This document shows positions 63,695 through 64,000 of a DNA stretch of 64,000 bases, piece after piece. The notes beneath the pieces were generated by a model. That model saw nothing but the letters and a program-made list of their open reading frames with translations, was not told the origin of the DNA and ran no database searches. How positions within the stretch are numbered: the first letter of the stretch is position 1; every line of letters starts with the position of its first letter. The stretch is taken from assembly GCF_019704315.1 (NCBI RefSeq), contig NZ_AP024597.1, positions 2,294,001 to 2,358,000 of the forward strand, given 5' to 3'. The DNA comes from Stygiolobus caldivivus. GTDB taxonomy: Archaea > Thermoproteota > Thermoprotei_A > Sulfolobales > Sulfolobaceae. A program made the translations under genes and the position numbers.

Positions 63695-64000
63695 ACCAGT
63701 TCCTTCTCCATATAAGGGTAAGCGTTTTTGTACCCCTTCTTCCTATAATATTCCCTAGCCCCTATACCGGAAAGTACGAGGATCCTTTTAGCGTCGAGTT
63801 CATCAACAGATATCTTCTCAGCTTCAGCCAACAACTTAGAACCGTATCCCTTATGTTGAAAACTGAGGTCATCCCACAGCCCTACAGGTGTCTCAAGGCC
63901 GTAAATGTGGAGCTCTCTCACAATACTTATCTTTTCTACATCAGAAGGCTTTCTTAGCCTCAAGTAGCCTACTACAGTACCGTCATCGAACTCGAAAGAA
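63691..64000 (-). CDS. elp3: Elp3 C-terminal part (GNAT domain), 5' partial
   Basis: The gene runs off the right edge. The visible part is the acetyltransferase end of Elp3, which modifies wobble uridine in tRNA. FEFDDGTVVGYLRLRKPS, IVRELHIYGLETP, FQHKGYGSKLL (acetyl-CoA loop) and SGIGAREYYRKKGY are the characteristic stretches. A TTG inside (63963) could be mistaken for a start. The radical SAM half lies outside the window. It overlaps the AADRA-domain gene by four bases at the 3' end. Confidence 0.85.
   Translation of the reverse strand, partial: SFEFDDGTVVGYLRLRKPSDVEKISIVRELHIYGLETPVGLWDDLSFQHKGYGSKLLAEAEKISVDELDAKRILVLSGIGAREYYRKKGYKNAYPYMEKELV

Overview
The window looks like chromosomal DNA of a thermoacidophilic crenarchaeon of the order Sulfolobales, most like Sulfurisphaera, Stygiolobus or Sulfolobus; the genus is inference. 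The DNA is AT-rich. Many starts lie 20-30 bases downstream of a TATA-like box, as expected for leaderless archaeal mRNAs, while genes inside operons often overlap by 4 bases or carry GGTG-type ribosome sites. A tRNA-Gly has an intron at the canonical archaeal position. Gene content typical of the group includes zinc-type glucose dehydrogenase, a copT-copM-copA copper locus, an Lrs14-type regulator, a Sso10a-type winged helix protein, a TRIC channel, an Sm-like protein, TldD/TldE and several membrane protein kinases.

Layout. 0-4.3 kb: glucose dehydrogenase, a fumarylacetoacetate hydrolase (FAH)-fold enzyme and an energy-coupling-factor (ECF) type importer (fused ATPase plus EcfT). 4.3-6.4 kb: tRNA-Gly, a DUF3800 gene and a gene-free stretch with a perfect 45-bp tandem repeat and a run of hairpins. 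6.4-10.1 kb: copper efflux locus, a small unknown protein and a box C/D sRNA that overlaps its stop codon. 10.3-20.5 kb: a leftward series (SRPBCC protein, methyltransferase, PaREP1-like protein, membrane kinase 1, PH-like protein) joined to a dipeptide/oligopeptide ABC transporter whose binding protein is divergent. 20.5-33 kb: mostly housekeeping and catabolic genes (hydratase, MBL hydrolase, thioesterase-like, alpha/beta hydrolase, racemase-family, phosphodiesterases, TldD/E, Amt). 33-42 kb: a gene-poor accessory zone with zinc-ribbon proteins, secreted or membrane unknowns, likely IS200/IS605 (TnpB) relics, a piece of an ABC ATPase and long AT-rich gaps, interrupted by TenA and a TRIC channel. 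42-56 kb: an MFS exporter, dihydrolipoamide dehydrogenase, membrane kinases 2 and 3, zinc-ribbon membrane proteins, a short GH1 glycosidase and a photolyase. 56.6-60.7 kb: small unknown proteins followed by several small transcription regulators, two with dyads at their promoters, a CDGSH protein and an Sm protein. 60.9-64 kb: RNA m5C methyltransferase, zinc-ribbon membrane protein, SpoIIM-like protein and the end of elp3.

The most distinctive theme is repeated membrane and zinc-ribbon architecture. Three paralogous membrane kinases share one unusual set of catalytic motifs and a WDP...YGY motif just before the kinase fold. Two of them carry beta domains of a kind usually expected outside the cell. 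Around them are zinc-ribbon proteins and a small domain family marked by an AADRA motif. No functional link between the groups is proven by the sequence. I could not run searches, so all family calls rest on motifs read by eye.
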